A program made the position numbers and the translations under genes. A DNA stretch of 6,627 nt from contig JAAURV010000180.1 in NCBI GenBank assembly GCA_012032065.1, forward strand, positions 1 to 6,627, given 5' to 3'. Shown here piece by piece: positions 5,491-6,627 of the stretch. The notes under the pieces were generated by a model. That model was not told the DNA's origin. It made no database searches and saw only the letters and a list, made by a program, of their open reading frames with translations. How positions within the stretch are numbered: position 1 is the stretch's first letter; each line of letters starts with the position of its first letter. The DNA comes from Hyphomicrobiales bacterium (lineage in GTDB: Bacteria; Pseudomonadota; Alphaproteobacteria; Rhizobiales; Aestuariivirgaceae).

Positions 5491-5631
5491 ATAGCGAGTG
5501 GTGTCGCTCTTCATCGGTAGTGCCCCCCGTCTAGCCGAAAGACACCACCCGCGAGTGCCGGCTTCCCTCCTGGCACTATGCGCATGACGCGCTTCTTGCG
5601 CCCAACTCCTCCCCCGGAGTTGGGCGCTTTT
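5491..5631 (+). ncRNA. candidate trans-acting small RNA with anti-Shine-Dalgarno loops
   Basis: This intergenic stretch folds into three consecutive stem-loops and ends in a strong terminator. Stem 1 pairs 5494-5505 (GCGAGTGGTGTC) with 5541-5552 (GACACCACCCGC), 11 of 12 pairs, and encloses a small hairpin, TCGGTAG with CTAGCCGA, looping out a C-rich TGCCCCCCGT. Stem 2 pairs AGTGCC (5554-5559) with GGCACT (5572-5577); its 12-base loop GGCTTCCCTCCT contains CCTCCT, the exact complement of AGGAGG. Stem 3 is the terminator, with loop TCCCCC. Exposed CCUCCU loops in hairpins are the mark of known alphaproteobacterial small RNA groups (Cuckoo RNAs and alpha-r14/r15-like families), which bind ribosome binding sites. 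No open reading frame fits. The 5' end is a guess from a weak TTGAAT-16-TATTTG promoter at 5457-5484. Confidence 0.6.
5598..5631 (+). terminator. rho-independent terminator of the small RNA
   Basis: GCGCCCAACTCC (5598-5609) and GGAGTTGGGCGC (5616-5627) form a perfect 12-bp stem around the loop TCCCCC, followed by TTTT (5628-5631). The T-run is on the plus strand only, so it ends plus-strand transcription from lolA or the small RNA; it is 14 bases short of the stop codon of the convergent gene. Confidence 0.9.
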
Positions 5632-5645
5632 CATTCTGAGTGTTG

Positions 5646-6179
5646 CTAGCGTTGCGTCCCGGCTGCGAGAGGTCGAGTCCAAATCTCAGACATTGGAGGC
5701 GGATCCAAGAGCGGCTCCCCGGCGGTGTCCAGCACGAGCAGACTGTCGATCCTGCGCATCTCTATCGCGACCTCGGTGAGGCGCGCCGTCAAGGCCCCGG
5801 AAAGGTGATCCGCTAGAGCGGGATCCGCCTCCATCTGCGCATAGAGCGCGGCACGCAGAAGCTTGAGGCAATGCACCCGCCCTTCTGCGACGATCGTCGC
5901 GCTATAGACATGGTCGACCAGCATGGCGAGTTCGCCGACGAGGGAACCGGGTGCAACGGGTTGCGGCAGCACTGCTGATCCCGGTCTGGGCTTGCAGACT
6001 GCGTCACCCGATACGATCAGGTAAGCGCCGTCTCCAGGTCTCCCGGCCTCGGTAATGACGCCGCCGCGCCGGAAAGCGATGCGTTCGGCTTGGCGCGCGA
6101 TCTCCGTGATCTGCAGGGGTCTCAGGCCGGCGAACAGAGGCACCCGCAGCAAAGGTGCGATTACCTTGTCAATGGCCAT
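5646..6179 (-). CDS. cyclic nucleotide-binding-fold protein without a DNA-binding domain
   Basis: From ATG 6179 the 177-residue protein begins MAIDKVIAPLLRVPLFAGLR and consists of one cyclic nucleotide-binding (CNMP) beta-barrel: PLFAGLRPLQITEIARQAER, GDGAYLIVSGDAV, PGSLVGELAMLVDH, YSATIVAEG. There is a short helical tail and no helix-turn-helix. It is therefore a ligand or partner sensor rather than a CRP-type regulator. In CRP-type pockets the motif G-E-L-A is followed by R-[ST]-A, where the Arg contacts the phosphate; here the position is Tyr (YSA), so cAMP binding is doubtful. A longer frame from a GTG at 6305 would add 42 Arg-rich residues, but ATG 6179 follows GGGGG and gives the usual family start. 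It lies downstream of the response regulator on the same strand, 142 bases away, and may share its transcript. Similar pairs are known in Bradyrhizobium-like genomes, to my recollection. Confidence 0.7.
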   Translation of the reverse strand: MAIDKVIAPLLRVPLFAGLRPLQITEIARQAERIAFRRGGVITEAGRPGDGAYLIVSGDAVCKPRPGSAVLPQPVAPGSLVGELAMLVDHVYSATIVAEGRVHCLKLLRAALYAQMEADPALADHLSGALTARLTEVAIEMRRIDSLLVLDTAGEPLLDPPPMSEIWTRPLAAGTQR

Positions 6180-6321
6180 CCGGCGCCCCCATCTGCGCAA
6201 CAATTCTGCGCAGCGTTGGGCGATTCGCGCGAACTGGTCCAGCCGGCTGTGGACAAGAGCGGTCGCGCGGGTCGCAGTGCAGCGGCGGAGCGCGACCCGT
6301 GCCACCGCTGCACGAAGGACG

Positions 6322-6627
6322 TTAGGGAACGAGCTTGTAGCCGCCGGTCTCCGTCACAAGCAGTTCCGCGTGCGAGGGGTCCTTTTCGATCTTCTGACGC
6401 AGGCGGTAGATATGGGTTTCCAGCGTGTGCGTGGTGACGCCGGAATTGTAGCCCCACACTTCCTGCAGCAGCACATCGCGCGTCACCACTTTTTCGCCGG
6501 CGCGATAGAGATACTTGAGAATCGACGTTTCCTTTTCGGTCAGCCTGATCTTGGCGCCCTTCTCGTCGATCAGCATCTTTGATGCGGGCTTGAAGGAGTA
6601 CTGCCCGATGGCGAATACGGCATCCTC
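6322..6627 (-). CDS. OmpR/PhoB-type response regulator, C-terminal DNA-binding domain (partial)
   Basis: The frame enters from the right edge and runs to the TAA at 6322-6324, giving 102 residues. It forms a full OmpR/PhoB winged helix-turn-helix: LTEKETSILKYLYRAGEKV, then RDVLLQEVWGYNSGVTTHT, then LETHIYRLRQKIE, and the wing ending ETGGYKLVP. THTLETHIYRLRQKIE is the recognition-helix region typical of this family. The receiver domain with the phosphorylated Asp would lie beyond the window, so the protein is only assumed to be part of a two-component system. An internal ATG at 6576 is not the true start. It lies upstream of the cyclic-nucleotide-fold gene on the same strand, suggesting that the two are expressed together. 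Confidence 0.85.
   Translation of the reverse strand, partial: EDAVFAIGQYSFKPASKMLIDEKGAKIRLTEKETSILKYLYRAGEKVVTRDVLLQEVWGYNSGVTTHTLETHIYRLRQKIEKDPSHAELLVTETGGYKLVP

Noticed and set aside
5242..5682. Minus-strand open frame of 146 codons through the lolA end and the small RNA region.
   Set aside because: It runs through a clear terminator hairpin and across the LolA stop, and shows no domain or start signal.

Overview
The window looks like a chromosomal segment of an alphaproteobacterium, most likely of the order Hyphomicrobiales (Rhizobiales). The grounds are the moderately high GC content, the style of the acyltransferase, DNA polymerase I, LolA, cyclic-nucleotide-domain and OmpR-type regulator proteins, and a small RNA candidate with exposed CCUCCU loops of the kind known from this group. 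No species can be named from the sequence alone.

Left part (1-1460) is accessory DNA, read on the minus strand. It starts with the first 17 codons of the orfA of an IS3-family insertion sequence, whose end lies near base 91. The IS abuts a small ribbon-helix-helix regulator gene (93-304) broken by one missing base. Upstream of that is a phage-type winged-helix replication protein (455-1345). Inside its coding sequence lie four copies of CGGCA-N5-TGCCG at 22, 22 and 30 bp spacing, an arrangement like the lambda origin inside gene O. Both element promoters carry a related TGTACACAT-containing box. The element ends in a 90% AT stretch that touches the 3' end of an intact tRNA-Arg(CCG) gene (1461-1537), as expected for an element integrated at a tRNA 3' end.

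Right part (1538-6627) is host chromosome. On the plus strand come an acyltransferase-3 family membrane protein split by a frameshift (1647-2701), polA split by a frameshift and lacking its whole polymerase domain (2679-4509), and lolA (4653-5354). A structured, terminator-ended small RNA candidate follows (about 5491-5631). The last ~21 codons of the polA reading frame look like the end of FtsK, a gene that commonly precedes lolA in this order. The locus therefore reads as a join between polA and ftsK at the shared peptide MEREGI. On the minus strand are a cyclic-nucleotide-binding-fold protein (5646-6179) and the DNA-binding domain of an OmpR/PhoB-type response regulator (6322 to the window edge).

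Three single-base frameshifts and one gene fusion lie within about 4.3 kb. They may be real decay next to a mobile element or errors of sequencing and assembly; the sequence alone does not decide. The two points most worth following are the internal iteron array of the replication protein and the small RNA.
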